Source: Parahaliea mediterranea (GTDB lineage Bacteria; Pseudomonadota; Gammaproteobacteria; Pseudomonadales; Halieaceae). From it: DNA of 64,000 nucleotides. The position numbers and the translations under genes were made by a program. The DNA lies in contig NZ_JAFKCZ010000005.1 in assembly GCF_017255185.1 (NCBI RefSeq), forward strand, positions 124,001 through 188,000, written 5' to 3'. Below are positions 25,041 through 35,425 of the stretch, piece by piece (position 1 is the stretch's first letter; every line of letters starts with the position of its first letter). Under the pieces are notes generated by a model. The model was not told the DNA's origin. It searched no databases and saw only the letters and a list, made by a program, of their open reading frames with translations.

Positions 25041-26057
25041 ATGGCGAGCACCACACTGAGCTTTATCCTGGGCGCCGTGCCCGTGCTGGTCTTCCTCGCG
25101 GCCCTGCGGCTGATGGACGGCTATCGCCTGGTGTCGCTGCGGCTGGTGGCGCTGGTGATCGTCGGCGGTGGCCTGGCGGCCTGGTTCTGCCTGTCGGCCA
25201 GCGTCAGCCTGTGGTGGTTGGCCAAGGACAGCCGCCTCTCTGTCTACTGGTTGCTGCCCCTGCTGGAAGAGGTGGCCAAGGCCCTGGTGGTGCTGCTGTT
25301 GTTCTGGCGTCACCGCATCGGTTTCCTGGTGGATGCGGCCATCCTCGGTTTCGCCGCGGGCGCGGGCTTCGCCATTGTCGAAAACCTCTACTACGCCGCG
25401 GTGCTGGAGCCCATGCCGGTGGCGGTATGGGTGGTGCGCGGCTTCGGCACCGCCATCATGCACGGCGGGGTCACCGCCATCTTCGCGGTATTGACCCAGT
25501 TGCTGACCGAACGCAACCGCAGGGGGCTGCGCTACTGCCTGCCGGGCCTGCTGCTGGCCTTGTGCCTGCACTGGCTGTTCAACCGCTTCTACCTGTCGCC
25601 CCTGGCGCATACCCTGGTGGTGGTGGCGACCCTGCCGGCGTTGCTGGCCCTGGTGTTCCTGCGCAGCGCCCGCGCCATGCACCACTGGTTGCAGCAGGAT
25701 CTGGACAGCGACCTGGCGCTGCTCCACCTGATCCAGAGCGGGGAGGTGGGCCGCTCGCGGACCGGCGAATTCCTTGACGACCTGAAGCGGCGCTTTGAGG
25801 GGCCGGTGACCGCCGACATGCTGTGCTACCTGCGCCTCTATACCGAGCTGGCCATGCGCGCCAAGGGGGTGCTGATGATGCGTGAACACGGTTTCGAGGT
25901 GGGCGGTGGCGAGGGCCTGGACAGCCGCCTGGCGGAGTTGCGCTACCTCGAGCGCAGCATTGGCCGTGTTGGCATGCTGGCCCTGCGCCCGCTGCTGGGC
26001 CACGACTGGCGCAACCGCTGGCAGCTGCGGCTCGCCAGCAGCCTGGACCGGGGTTGA
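25041..26057 (+). CDS. PrsW-family intramembrane metalloprotease
   Basis: 338 residues with about eight membrane helices in the first 210 and a soluble helical tail. Family motifs: E76-E-V-A-K80 (EExxK), F110-A-I-V-E114-N (FxxxE), and histidines in IMHGG and LHWLFN that complete the putative zinc site. In Bacillus, PrsW cleaves the anti-sigma factor RsiW. Placed just after an ECF sigma/anti-sigma pair, it could act on that anti-sigma factor; this is inference from position. It reads toward the tRNA gene. Confidence 0.85.
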   Translation: MASTTLSFILGAVPVLVFLAALRLMDGYRLVSLRLVALVIVGGGLAAWFCLSASVSLWWLAKDSRLSVYWLLPLLEEVAKALVVLLLFWRHRIGFLVDAAILGFAAGAGFAIVENLYYAAVLEPMPVAVWVVRGFGTAIMHGGVTAIFAVLTQLLTERNRRGLRYCLPGLLLALCLHWLFNRFYLSPLAHTLVVVATLPALLALVFLRSARAMHHWLQQDLDSDLALLHLIQSGEVGRSRTGEFLDDLKRRFEGPVTADMLCYLRLYTELAMRAKGVLMMREHGFEVGGGEGLDSRLAELRYLERSIGRVGMLALRPLLGHDWRNRWQLRLASSLDRG

Positions 26058-26077
26058 GCCCCCGGCAAAAATCCCGG

Positions 26078-26106
26078 TTGAGGAATTTCCGGACCACGCT
26101 TATAAT
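26078..26106 (+). promoter_or_regulatory. Sigma-70 promoter of tRNA-Val
   Basis: TTGAGG, 17-base spacer, consensus TATAAT, 13 bases before the mature tRNA. Confidence 0.85.
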
Positions 26107-26119
26107 GCGCCCCCTCAAC

Positions 26120-26196
<77 letters not shown>

Positions 26197-26266
26197 ACTC
26201 CCCTCCGGGCTCCCCCCCGTTCGCTGGCCGCCGGCCACATCCCCAGCACTTCCGGTCGATAAGGAA

Positions 26267-27460
26267 TCAGCGCGACAGCTGCTTGAGCAATTGAAGCAGT
26301 CGTGCCTGGGCTTTCGTGGGATGCCAGTCCCGGCGTAAAGTAAGGCCGATATCGCGGGAGGTTTCTTTCAGCGGTATCGGGCTGACCGCGAGAATGCCGG
26401 CCTCGACGTCCAGCGCCACCTGTTTGGCGGGCAGCAGCGCGGCCCGGTCGCTCTCCAGCAACAGGCCCCGGGTGGCGATCAGCGAGCTGCACTCAATGAC
26501 ACGCTCCGGCGGTGTCAGGCCTTCACGGCGAAAAAACTCGATAAACAGATCGCGAGCCGGTGTTTGTTTTCGGGGAGCGATCCAGTCGAGTTTTTGCAAC
26601 TGGTTGATGGACAGCTCTTCCCGGGTCATTAGTCGATGGCCTTTTCTCACCACGACGCTCAGGGGGTCCGATAGCAGTAATTCCTGGACGATGTCCGGGC
26701 TCGGCGGCGGGTTGCGCAGGGCGCCCACGATGACATCGATTTGACCCTGCAGCAGGCCCTGCAACTGCTCCTCGTAGGGACCGTCGATGATGCGTACCGA
26801 CGTTTCCGGCATTTCCGACAACAGCTGGCTGACCGCCTGGGGAACCAGGCGCGAGCGGGAGTAGGGCAGCGCCCCCACGCTGATACTGCCGGTGCTTCGT
26901 CCCTGCAGTTCCTGGACCTCGGTCAGGCCTTGGCGTACTTCCGCGAAGAACAGGTTTGCATGACGCGCAATCTGCCGCGCCTGCCAGGTGGGCTCGACGC
27001 CGGAAGGCGCGCGACGGAACAGGCTCAGCTGGCACAGTGTTTCCATCTCCCGTACCGCGCGGTGCACGGTCGGCTGGGAAACCGACAGCCGCGCTGCGGC
27101 CCGGGTATAACTCCCCGTGTCGATAACCGCCAGCAGGCTGCGCAGCTGTTTATGGGTGAGCGCCCTGGCAATCGGGCGCGAGCGTCGGGCGCCGCGAGCG
27201 TGCGCGGTGGTTTCGATGGCTTTCAAAAAGCGCTGGGCCCTGGCTATGCGCGCCAGAAATACCGTTCCCGCCGCGGTCGCCTGCACACCGTTGGCGCGGC
27301 GGAAAAACAGTGCGGCGCCCACCTGCGACTCCAGTCGCGCGATCGCCTGCGTCAATGCCGATTGCGACAGGTGAACCTGTTGCGCCGCCCCGCTGAATGA
27401 GCCGCGAGACTGTACTTCCAGGGCGGCGTGCAGGTGTCTGAGATTCAGGGCGGGGTCCAT
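26267..27460 (-). CDS. LysR-type regulator with two DNA-binding domains
   Basis: 397 residues, about 90 longer than usual LysR proteins. There are two LysR-type winged helix-turn-helix domains: residues 5-62 (GSFSGAAQQVHLSQSALTQ) and 101-158 (GSYTRAAARLSVSQPTVHR), joined by a basic linker, then a substrate-binding domain from about 170 onward. It is divergent from the protocatechuate-catabolic genes and probably controls them, as LysR regulators usually do for adjacent divergent operons. Both recognition helices look intact. The ATG is 30 bases from a repeated, A/T-rich operator-like tract shared with the ligK promoter region. Confidence 0.9.
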   Translation of the reverse strand: MDPALNLRHLHAALEVQSRGSFSGAAQQVHLSQSALTQAIARLESQVGAALFFRRANGVQATAAGTVFLARIARAQRFLKAIETTAHARGARRSRPIARALTHKQLRSLLAVIDTGSYTRAAARLSVSQPTVHRAVREMETLCQLSLFRRAPSGVEPTWQARQIARHANLFFAEVRQGLTEVQELQGRSTGSISVGALPYSRSRLVPQAVSQLLSEMPETSVRIIDGPYEEQLQGLLQGQIDVIVGALRNPPPSPDIVQELLLSDPLSVVVRKGHRLMTREELSINQLQKLDWIAPRKQTPARDLFIEFFRREGLTPPERVIECSSLIATRGLLLESDRAALLPAKQVALDVEAGILAVSPIPLKETSRDIGLTLRRDWHPTKAQARLLQLLKQLSR

Positions 27461-27483
27461 TGGCTCTCCACGAGAAAGACATC

Positions 27484-27511
27484 GTTATACCTTTTTTTAA
27501 TACCTTATAAC
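27484..27511. promoter_or_regulatory. Operator-like tract between LysR gene and ligK
   Basis: Within a 122-base divergent gap, GTTATA (27484-27489) and TATAAC (27506-27511) form an inverted repeat, and ATACCTT occurs twice, 14 bases apart. LysR boxes are usually interrupted inverted repeats. A weak ligK promoter (TTGGTC then GATACT) lies just downstream. Confidence 0.4.
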
Positions 27512-27582
27512 AGCTTTCGCGTTGGTCAAACAAAGGACGGAAGCCGATACTCCCGCCATCGAATCGTAACAGGAGTGCCGCT

Positions 27583-28269
27583 ATGTCGATTTGTGTCACC
27601 GACATCGAGCGCGTCACCGAGGAGGTCTCGGCGCGCTACCAGGGCGCCGAGGTGGCGACGGTCCACGAATCCCAGGGTCGCAGGGGGCTGCTGGCATCGT
27701 ACATGCGCCCGATCTACCGGCCGGCGCGGATCGCGGGGCCAGCCGTCACATGCCAAGTGGCCCCTGGCGACAATTGGATGCTCCACGTCGCCGTCGAGCA
27801 GTGCCGTCCCGGCGATGTACTGGTCGTTGCGCCGACCAGTTCCTGCGAGGACGGCTATTTTGGCGACCTGCTGGCGACATCGCTGCAGGCCCGGGGTGTC
27901 ATCGGCCTGGTGATCGATGCGGGTGTGCGTGACGTGGCTGCGCTGACCGGGATGGGCTTTCCGGTCTGGTCGAAGGCCATCTTCGCCCAGGGAACCGTCA
28001 AGAATACCCTCGGTAACGTGAATGTCCCCGTGGTATGCGCCGGAGCGCTGGTCCATCCGGGTGATTTGATAGTGGCCGATGACGACGGCGTGGTGGTAGT
28101 CGCCCGCGAGGAGGCGGCGGCAGTGCACGATAAATGCATGCAGCGGCTCGCAAAGGAAGAGGAAAAGCGCCAGTTGCTGGCAGACGGCAAACTGGGGCTG
28201 GACATCTACAATATGCGCGAACGGCTGGAAGCGGAAGGCTTCCGCTACGTTTCGCGCAAAGACCTTTAA
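27583..28269 (+). CDS. ligK: 4-carboxy-4-hydroxy-2-oxoadipate aldolase
   Basis: 228-residue RraA-fold class II aldolase (HMG/CHA aldolase). It splits 4-carboxy-4-hydroxy-2-oxoadipate to pyruvate and oxaloacetate, the last step of the 4,5-cleavage pathway. Family features are Gxxx[15 protein letters not shown] and the metal/substrate segment [12 protein letters not shown]; the length equals LigK/GalC. Strong AGGAG precedes the ATG. It is the first gene of the operon. Confidence 0.9.
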   Translation: MSICVTDIERVTEEVSARYQGAEVATVHESQGRRGLLASYMRPIYRPARIAGPAVTCQVAPGDNWMLHVAVEQCRPGDVLVVAPTSSCEDGYFGDLLATSLQARGVIGLVIDAGVRDVAALTGMGFPVWSKAIFAQGTVKNTLGNVNVPVVCAGALVHPGDLIVADDDGVVVVAREEAAAVHDKCMQRLAKEEEKRQLLADGKLGLDIYNMRERLEAEGFRYVSRKDL

Positions 28270-28284
28270 GGGCTGGCCGGGATC

Positions 28285-29385
28285 GTGCAAAGGGCCATTC
28301 CCTGCAGCGTTTTTCGCGGCGGCACTTCCAGGGGCTTGTATTTCCTCGCCAGTGACTTGCCGGCGGATGCCGCGACCCGCGACGCCGTGCTGCTGGCGGC
28401 CATGGGCTCTCCAGATGCCCGCCAGATCGACGGCCTGGGCGGCGCCCACCCGCTGACCAGCAAGGTCGCGGTCCTCGGCCCCTCCGACCGGGAGGGTATC
28501 GACGTGGAATACCTGTTCCTGCAGGTCGCGGTCGACAGGGCGGCTGTCAGCGATGCGCAGAACTGCGGCAATATCCTCGCCGGCGTTGGCCCCTGTGCCA
28601 TCGAGGCCGGTTTGGTCACGGCGGGAGACGCCTACACCGATGTCTCGATTTTCATGGCCAATACCGGGGCGACCGCGATGGCCCGGGTCGAGACCCCTGG
28701 CGGGCGGGTCAACTACGATGGCGATGCCCGCATCGACGGGGTCCCGGGGACCGCCGCCCCGGTGCCGATTGATTTCAAGGATATCGCCGGGTCCAGCTGC
28801 GGCGCGCTGTTGCCGACGGGGAGGGTCATCGACACCTTCGACGGGCTCGAGGTCACGTGCATCGACAACGGCATGCCGGTGGTGGTGCTGAATGCCGCCG
28901 ACTTCGGGCTCACAGGCAGCGAGGGCCCCGCGGAACTGGAAGCGGACCGCACGCTGGCGGCGCGCATCGAGTCCATTCGCCTGCAGGCCGGCCGCAGTAT
29001 GAATCTGGGCGACGTGAGTGCCAAAACCGTGCCGAAAATGAGCCTGGTGTCGGCGCCGGTATCGGGAGGCGACATCAACACCCGTACCTTCATACCCCAC
29101 CGTGTGCACGAGGCGATCGGCGTGCTCGGCTCGGTCAGTGTCGCCACCGCTTGCGTACTGCCGGGCTCGGTGGCGCGAAAAGTGATCGCGGGCGAGGCCG
29201 TTGACGGCGTGCACCATTTCGAGATTGAGCACCCGACTGGCTTTTTCACCGTGGAGATGGACGTCGCAGGCAGCGCGTCGGTGGCCACCCTGCAGATCAG
29301 ACGCGCCGCGCTGCTGCGCACCGCGCGCCTGCTGATGCGCGGAGAGGTGATGGTGCCCGCCCACGTGTGGGAGGAAAATCCGTGA
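28285..29385 (+). CDS. galD: 4-oxalomesaconate tautomerase/isomerase (GalD/LigU type, PrpF family)
   Basis: 366-residue PrpF-fold isomerase, expected to convert the enol/keto or double-bond isomers of 4-oxalomesaconate ahead of the hydratase. Visible PrpF-family motifs are FRGGTSRGLYF near the start and the NCGNILAGVGP active-site segment; the length matches GalD of Pseudomonas putida and LigU of Sphingobium. GalD and LigU differ in the exact isomerisation catalysed, and this sequence alone does not decide which applies. GTG start; the stop overlaps the next gene by GTGA. Confidence 0.85.
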   Translation: MQRAIPCSVFRGGTSRGLYFLASDLPADAATRDAVLLAAMGSPDARQIDGLGGAHPLTSKVAVLGPSDREGIDVEYLFLQVAVDRAAVSDAQNCGNILAGVGPCAIEAGLVTAGDAYTDVSIFMANTGATAMARVETPGGRVNYDGDARIDGVPGTAAPVPIDFKDIAGSSCGALLPTGRVIDTFDGLEVTCIDNGMPVVVLNAADFGLTGSEGPAELEADRTLAARIESIRLQAGRSMNLGDVSAKTVPKMSLVSAPVSGGDINTRTFIPHRVHEAIGVLGSVSVATACVLPGSVARKVIAGEAVDGVHHFEIEHPTGFFTVEMDVAGSASVATLQIRRAALLRTARLLMRGEVMVPAHVWEENP

Positions 29386-30281
29386 ACATTGAGAGAGTGG
29401 CATTGCTGGGGCTCGGCGAGGTCGGCGCGGTACTCGCCCATGACCTGCTCGCGGCGACGTCTGTGGAAATCCGGGTCTGGGACCGCCTGCTGGATGACAG
29501 CGCATCGCCCGCTGCCCGCCACTGGGGCGAGCTGGCGGCCAATGCCCGCGTCAGCCGGGCAGGCAGTGCGGCCGAACTTGCCGCGGGTTGCCAGGTGGTG
29601 CTGTCGGCGGTCACGGCAGACGGCGCGCTGGCGGCCGCCAACTCAGTGGCGCCGGGCCTGCCGGCGGGGTGCTGGTTTGTCGATCTCAACTCGGTGTCGC
29701 CGGGCACCAAGGTCGCACTGTCCAGTGCAATCGAACACGCCGGCGGGCAGTTCGTGGAGGCCGCGGTCATGTCGCCCATTTTACCCTTGCGGATGGCGTC
29801 GCCCGTTATACTGGCGGGGCCCCGCGCCGCGGCTTTCCAGCCGTTGGGGCAGGCCCTGGGTTTTAGTGATATGTCGGCGGTTTCCGCGGAGGCCGGCGTG
29901 GCCGCGGCAACCAAGATGTGCCGCAGCGTGATGATCAAGGGCATGGAGGCGCTGGTGAGCGAGTCGCTGTTGGCCGCGCGGCACTACGGCGTGGACGATG
30001 CCGTGCTGGGCTCGCTCAACAACCTCTTTCCGCGACCCGACTGGCCCGCCTACGCGCGCTATCTCATGTCGCGCACCCTGCAGCATGGAGCGCGGCGGGC
30101 TGCCGAGATGCGGGAAGTGGCGCGCACCGTGGGCGAGGCCGGCGTCGAGCCATGGATGAGCGAGGCCTGCGCCCTGCGGCAGGACTGGGCTCCCCAATTC
30201 AGCGATACACTGGGGGAAGCCTCCCTCGACGACCTGCTGGATGCGATGCTGGCACAAATGGCGCGCCAAAGCGGGGACTAG
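29382..30281 (+). CDS. NAD(P)-dependent dehydrogenase with DUF1932 domain, role in pathway unknown
   Basis: 299 residues. An N-terminal Rossmann domain of the 6-phosphogluconate/3-hydroxyisobutyrate dehydrogenase kind (VALLGLGEVGAVLA) is followed by a helical DUF1932 domain (HGARRAAEMREVARTVGEAG). The conserved Lys in CRSVMIKGMEAL is where this superfamily keeps its catalytic lysine. The known 4,5-cleavage steps do not need such an enzyme, so it may act on a pathway side product or an alternative substrate. The GTG start has GGAGGAAAA upstream, inside the preceding gene. Confidence 0.75.
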   Translation: MNIERVALLGLGEVGAVLAHDLLAATSVEIRVWDRLLDDSASPAARHWGELAANARVSRAGSAAELAAGCQVVLSAVTADGALAAANSVAPGLPAGCWFVDLNSVSPGTKVALSSAIEHAGGQFVEAAVMSPILPLRMASPVILAGPRAAAFQPLGQALGFSDMSAVSAEAGVAAATKMCRSVMIKGMEALVSESLLAARHYGVDDAVLGSLNNLFPRPDWPAYARYLMSRTLQHGARRAAEMREVARTVGEAGVEPWMSEACALRQDWAPQFSDTLGEASLDDLLDAMLAQMARQSGD

Positions 30282-30299
30282 CACCAGGCGGATGAAGAC

Positions 30300-31319
30300 A
30301 TGATTATTGATTGCCACGGCCATTACACCACAGCGCCGGAGCCGCACCAGTTGTTCCGGCAGGCGCAGCTTGAGGCCTTTGAACAGGGCCGGGCACTGCC
30401 CGGCGCGCCGCAGATCAGCGACGAGCAGATTCGCGAAAGCATCGAACAGAACCAGTTGCGGCTGCTGCGCGAGCGCGGCGCGGATATGACGATCTTCTCA
30501 CCCCGGGCCTCGGCCATGGCGCACCATGTGGGTGACGAGGCGGTATCGAAGCAATGGACCCGGGCCTGCAACGACCTGATCAAGCGCGTGGTGGACCTCT
30601 TCCCGCGGCAGTTCATTGGTGTCTGCCAGCTGCCTCAGTCACCGGGTGTGCCGATTGAAAACTCGGTGGCCGAACTGGAGCGTTGCGTGACCGAGCTGGG
30701 TTTCGTGGGCTGTAACCTCAACCCGGACCCGTCCGGTGGTCACTGGACCTCAAAACCATTGACCGATCGCAGCTGGTACCCCCTGTTTGAGAAAATGGTC
30801 GAGCTGGACGTGCCGGCGATGATCCACGTGTCCGGTTCCTGCAATCCCAATTTCCACGCCACCGGCGCCCACTACATCAACGCCGACACCACCGCCTTCA
30901 TGCAGTTCATCCAGGGTGACCTGTTCCGCGACTTCCCGGATCTGCGTTTTATCATTCCCCACGGCGGCGGCGCCGTGCCGTATCACTGGGGGCGCTATCG
31001 CGGCCTGGCGGATATGCTGAAACAGCCCCCCCTGGCGGAACACGTGATGAACAATGTGTACTTCGATACCTGTGTCTACCATCAGCCGGGAATCGACCTG
31101 CTGTTCAGGGTAATCGACATCGATAACATCCTGTTCGGCTCGGAAATGGTGGGCGCGGTGCGGGGCATCGATCCCGAAACCGGTTACTACTTCGACGACA
31201 CCAAGCGCTACATCGACGCGCTCAACCTGTCCGTTGAGGACCGCCGCAAGGTGTATGAGGGCAACGCGCGGCGCGTGTACCCGCGCCTGAACGCCGTGCT
31301 GGAGGCCAGGGGGCTATGA
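30300..31319 (+). CDS. ligJ: 4-oxalomesaconate hydratase
   Basis: 339-residue amidohydrolase-superfamily protein. It begins MIIDCHGHY with the HxH metal motif, then has AMIHVSGS and FIIPHGGGAVPYHWGR, features shared with LigJ. LigJ adds water to 4-oxalomesaconate (or its isomer) to give 4-carboxy-4-hydroxy-2-oxoadipate. The length is as in the Sphingobium enzyme. It precedes ligI with an ATGA overlap. Confidence 0.9.
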   Translation: MIIDCHGHYTTAPEPHQLFRQAQLEAFEQGRALPGAPQISDEQIRESIEQNQLRLLRERGADMTIFSPRASAMAHHVGDEAVSKQWTRACNDLIKRVVDLFPRQFIGVCQLPQSPGVPIENSVAELERCVTELGFVGCNLNPDPSGGHWTSKPLTDRSWYPLFEKMVELDVPAMIHVSGSCNPNFHATGAHYINADTTAFMQFIQGDLFRDFPDLRFIIPHGGGAVPYHWGRYRGLADMLKQPPLAEHVMNNVYFDTCVYHQPGIDLLFRVIDIDNILFGSEMVGAVRGIDPETGYYFDDTKRYIDALNLSVEDRRKVYEGNARRVYPRLNAVLEARGL

Positions 31320-32219
31320 GTGACTTTAGCGCCGATGCCGACTGGTTGCACTGGCACCAATCACCGACAAAACCGGGCTTCACTCCCCCCGCGGGAGCGG
31401 TAGACGCCCATTGCCACGTGTTCGGGCCCGGGCATCGCTTTCCCTTTGCCCCGGAGCGCAAGTATACGCCCTGCGATGCGTCCAAAGAGCAGCTTTGGGC
31501 CCTGCGGGATCACCTCGGCTTCTCCCGCAATGTGATTGTGCAGGCGACCTGCCACGGCGCCGATAACCGGGCCCTGACCGACGCGCTGGCGCATTCCGGC
31601 GGGCGTGCGCGGGGGGTCGCCACGGTGAAGCCGGATGTGTCTGAAGCGGAGCTGCGGGCGTTGCATGACGCCGGAGTGCGCGGCGTTCGCTTTAACTTTG
31701 TGAAGCGGCTGGTGGATGCGCTGCCCTTCGATTCGCTGCAAAGCGTGGCGGAGCGCATCAAGCCCCTGGGCTGGCATATTGTGATTTACTTCGAGGCCCG
31801 GGAACTGCCGGAGCTTTACGATTTCTTCACCTCGCTGCCCACCACCGTGGTGGTCGACCACATGGGCCGCCCGGATGTGAGCAAACCGGTGGCGGGGGAG
31901 GAGTTCCAGCTGTTTGTGCGCCTGTTGCGCGAACACGGCAATTTCTGGTCCAAGGTGAGCTGCCCGGAGCGGCTGTCGCTGACCGGACCGGCTACCTACG
32001 ACGACGTGGTGCCCTTTGCCCGCCATGTCGTGGAGAACTTTCCCGAGCGGGTATTGTGGGGCACCGATTGGCCCCACCCCAACATGAAAAGCCACATGCC
32101 CGACGATGGCGCGCTGGTCGAGATGATCCCGCGCATCGCGCCGACACCGGAGCTGCAATACAAACTGCTGGTGGAGAACCCGATGGCTCTCTACTGGCCC
32201 GAGGAAGGGGAGGCACGGC

Positions 32220-32230
<11 letters not shown>
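31316..32230 (+). CDS. ligI: 2-pyrone-4,6-dicarboxylate lactonase
   Basis: 304-residue metal-independent amidohydrolase-fold enzyme hydrolysing 2-pyrone-4,6-dicarboxylate to 4-oxalomesaconate. Motifs DAHCHVFGP, VVDHMGRPD and the catalytic Asp region WGTDWPHPN are typical of LigI. The ATG overlaps the ligJ stop, and its own end overlaps ligA by eleven bases, so the four genes are tightly coupled. Confidence 0.92.
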
Positions 32231-33447
<1,217 letters not shown>

Positions 33448-33459
33448 GAGGAATATCAG

Positions 33460-34410
33460 ATGAAAGTACTACTGTCTGGCCCCGGAGCCTTTGGCATCAA
33501 GCATCTCGATGGCATCGGCAATATTGACGGGGTGGAGGTGGTTTCGCTGGTGGGGCGCGAGCTGGAAAAAACGCGTGAAGTCGCTGACCGGTACGGCATC
33601 GGTCACGTCGCCACCGACCTGGGGCAGGCGCTGGAGCAGACCGCGGCGGAAGCCGTTATCCTGTGTACCCCTACCCAGCAGCACGCCGCGGAAGCCATCC
33701 AGTGCCTGCAAGCGGGCAAGCACGTGGAAGTGGAAATTCCCCTGGCCGACAGTTGGGCGGAGGCCGAGGCCGTGCTCGCGACGCAACGGGAAACCGGGCT
33801 GGTCTGCATGGTGGGCCACACGCGGCGCTTCAACCCCTCGCATCAGTGGCTTCACAAACGCGTTGTCGCCGGTGAGCTGAATGTCCAGCAGATGGACGTG
33901 CAGACCTACTTTTTCCGTCGCAAAAACATCAATGCCAGGGGCGAGCCCAGAAGCTGGACCGACCACCTGCTTTGGCACCACGCCGCCCATACCGTGGACC
34001 TGTTCGCCTACCAGGCGGGTTCGCCAATTGTCGAGGCCAATGCCCTGCAGGGGCCGATTCATCCCGAACTTGGCATTGCCATGGATATGTCCATCCAGAT
34101 GAAGGCCGCTAATGGCGCTATTTGCACCCTGTCGCTGTCATTCAACAACGAGGGGCCCCTGGGTACCTTTTTCCGTTACATCTGTGACAACGGAACCTAT
34201 ATCGCGAGGTATGATGATCTGGTCGATGGCAGCGAGGAGCCGATCGATGTGTCCGGGGTCGATGTGTCCATGAACGGTATCGAGCTGCAGGACCGCGAAT
34301 TCTTCGCCGCCATCAAAGAGGGACGGGAACCGAACTCCAGCGTGGCCAACGTATTGCCGTGCTACAAGGTACTGAATGACCTCGAGCAGCAGCTTGCGGG
34401 TCGGGAGTAG
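33460..34410 (+). CDS. ligC: 4-carboxy-2-hydroxymuconate-6-semialdehyde dehydrogenase
   Basis: 316-residue Gfo/Idh/MocA-family oxidoreductase that oxidises the cyclised ring-cleavage product to 2-pyrone-4,6-dicarboxylate with NADP+. It has an N-terminal nucleotide-binding motif (SGPGAFGIKHLDG) and the HVEVEIPLADS segment corresponding to the EKP region of this superfamily. Strong AGGAGG lies upstream, 12 bases after ligB. The length equals LigC. Confidence 0.93.
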   Translation: MKVLLSGPGAFGIKHLDGIGNIDGVEVVSLVGRELEKTREVADRYGIGHVATDLGQALEQTAAEAVILCTPTQQHAAEAIQCLQAGKHVEVEIPLADSWAEAEAVLATQRETGLVCMVGHTRRFNPSHQWLHKRVVAGELNVQQMDVQTYFFRRKNINARGEPRSWTDHLLWHHAAHTVDLFAYQAGSPIVEANALQGPIHPELGIAMDMSIQMKAANGAICTLSLSFNNEGPLGTFFRYICDNGTYIARYDDLVDGSEEPIDVSGVDVSMNGIELQDREFFAAIKEGREPNSSVANVLPCYKVLNDLEQQLAGRE

Positions 34411-34435
34411 GGTCGGGTAGGAAGGAAAGCTCTGT

Positions 34436-35425
34436 ATGCAACAGCGAAAAATCGGCGAGTCCAACGTTCCGGCCATCGGGCTTGGCTGCATGAACCTGAG
34501 CCATGCCTATGGCGAGGCTGCCGACGAGGCCACGGGGACCGCGCTGCTGAATAAAGCCTTTGAACTGGGCGTGCGTCACTTTGACACGGCGGCGCTGTAT
34601 GGCTTTGGGGCCAACGAAAAACTGGTGGGCAAGGCGATCCGTGACCTGCGGCCGGAGATCTTCCTCGCCAGCAAGTGCGGCATGGCTGGCGTTGACGGCA
34701 AACGGGTCATCGATGGCCGGCCGGCGACGCTGGCGCGGACCGTGGAACAGTCTCTTGCCAACCTGCAAACCGATTATATCGACCTCTACTATCTGCATCG
34801 CTGGGACAAGGCGGTACCGATCGAAGACAGTGTAGGCGCGCTGTCGCGAATGGTGGAGCAGGGCAAAATCGGAGCCATCGGCCTGTCCGAAGTCTCGGCC
34901 GCGACCCTGCGCACGGCCCATGCCGTACACCCGATAGCGGCTGTACAGACCGAGTACTCCCTGTGGACGCGTAATGCCGAGATCGCGGTACTTGAGGCTA
35001 GCCGGGAACTGGGGGCCGCCTTTGTGGCCTTCAGTCCCCTGGCCCGGGGTTTCCTGAGCGGAGCCGTAGGCAATGTCGCGCTGCTGGCGGAGAATGACAT
35101 CCGGCGCAACATGCCGCGCTTCCAGGAACCGAATTTCTCCGCCAACATGCGCCTGTACCAGAAATTCTCCACCCTCGCCGGGCAGGCGGGCTGTACCCCG
35201 GGGCAATTGGCGCTGTACTGGCTGTTGCAGCGGGGTGAACATGTCATCCCGATACCGGGAACGCGATCCATCGCGCATCTGCGGGAAAATCTGGCGGCCG
35301 CGACCCTGCAAGTGGAGCCCGCGCTGCTGGAAGCCGCCTCCACATTGGTCAATCAGGCAACGGTGCAGGGACCGCGCTACGCAGCCGCCACACAGGCGGA
35401 AATTGATACGGAAGAGTTCGCCTAG
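34436..35425 (+). CDS. Aldo/keto reductase, pathway role unknown
   Basis: 329-residue cytosolic aldo/keto reductase with no signal peptide. The catalytic tetrad is visible: D and Y in FDTAALYGFGANE, K in ASKCG, H in YYLHRWD; the cofactor segment IPIPGTRS is near the C-terminus. It lies 25 bases after ligC with GGAAGGAAAG as ribosome site, so it is likely co-transcribed, yet no known 4,5-cleavage step needs it. It could reduce an aromatic aldehyde or a reactive semialdehyde. Its stop overlaps the convergent AraC gene's stop. Confidence 0.85.
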   Translation: MQQRKIGESNVPAIGLGCMNLSHAYGEAADEATGTALLNKAFELGVRHFDTAALYGFGANEKLVGKAIRDLRPEIFLASKCGMAGVDGKRVIDGRPATLARTVEQSLANLQTDYIDLYYLHRWDKAVPIEDSVGALSRMVEQGKIGAIGLSEVSAATLRTAHAVHPIAAVQTEYSLWTRNAEIAVLEASRELGAAFVAFSPLARGFLSGAVGNVALLAENDIRRNMPRFQEPNFSANMRLYQKFSTLAGQAGCTPGQLALYWLLQRGEHVIPIPGTRSIAHLRENLAAATLQVEPALLEAASTLVNQATVQGPRYAAATQAEIDTEEFA

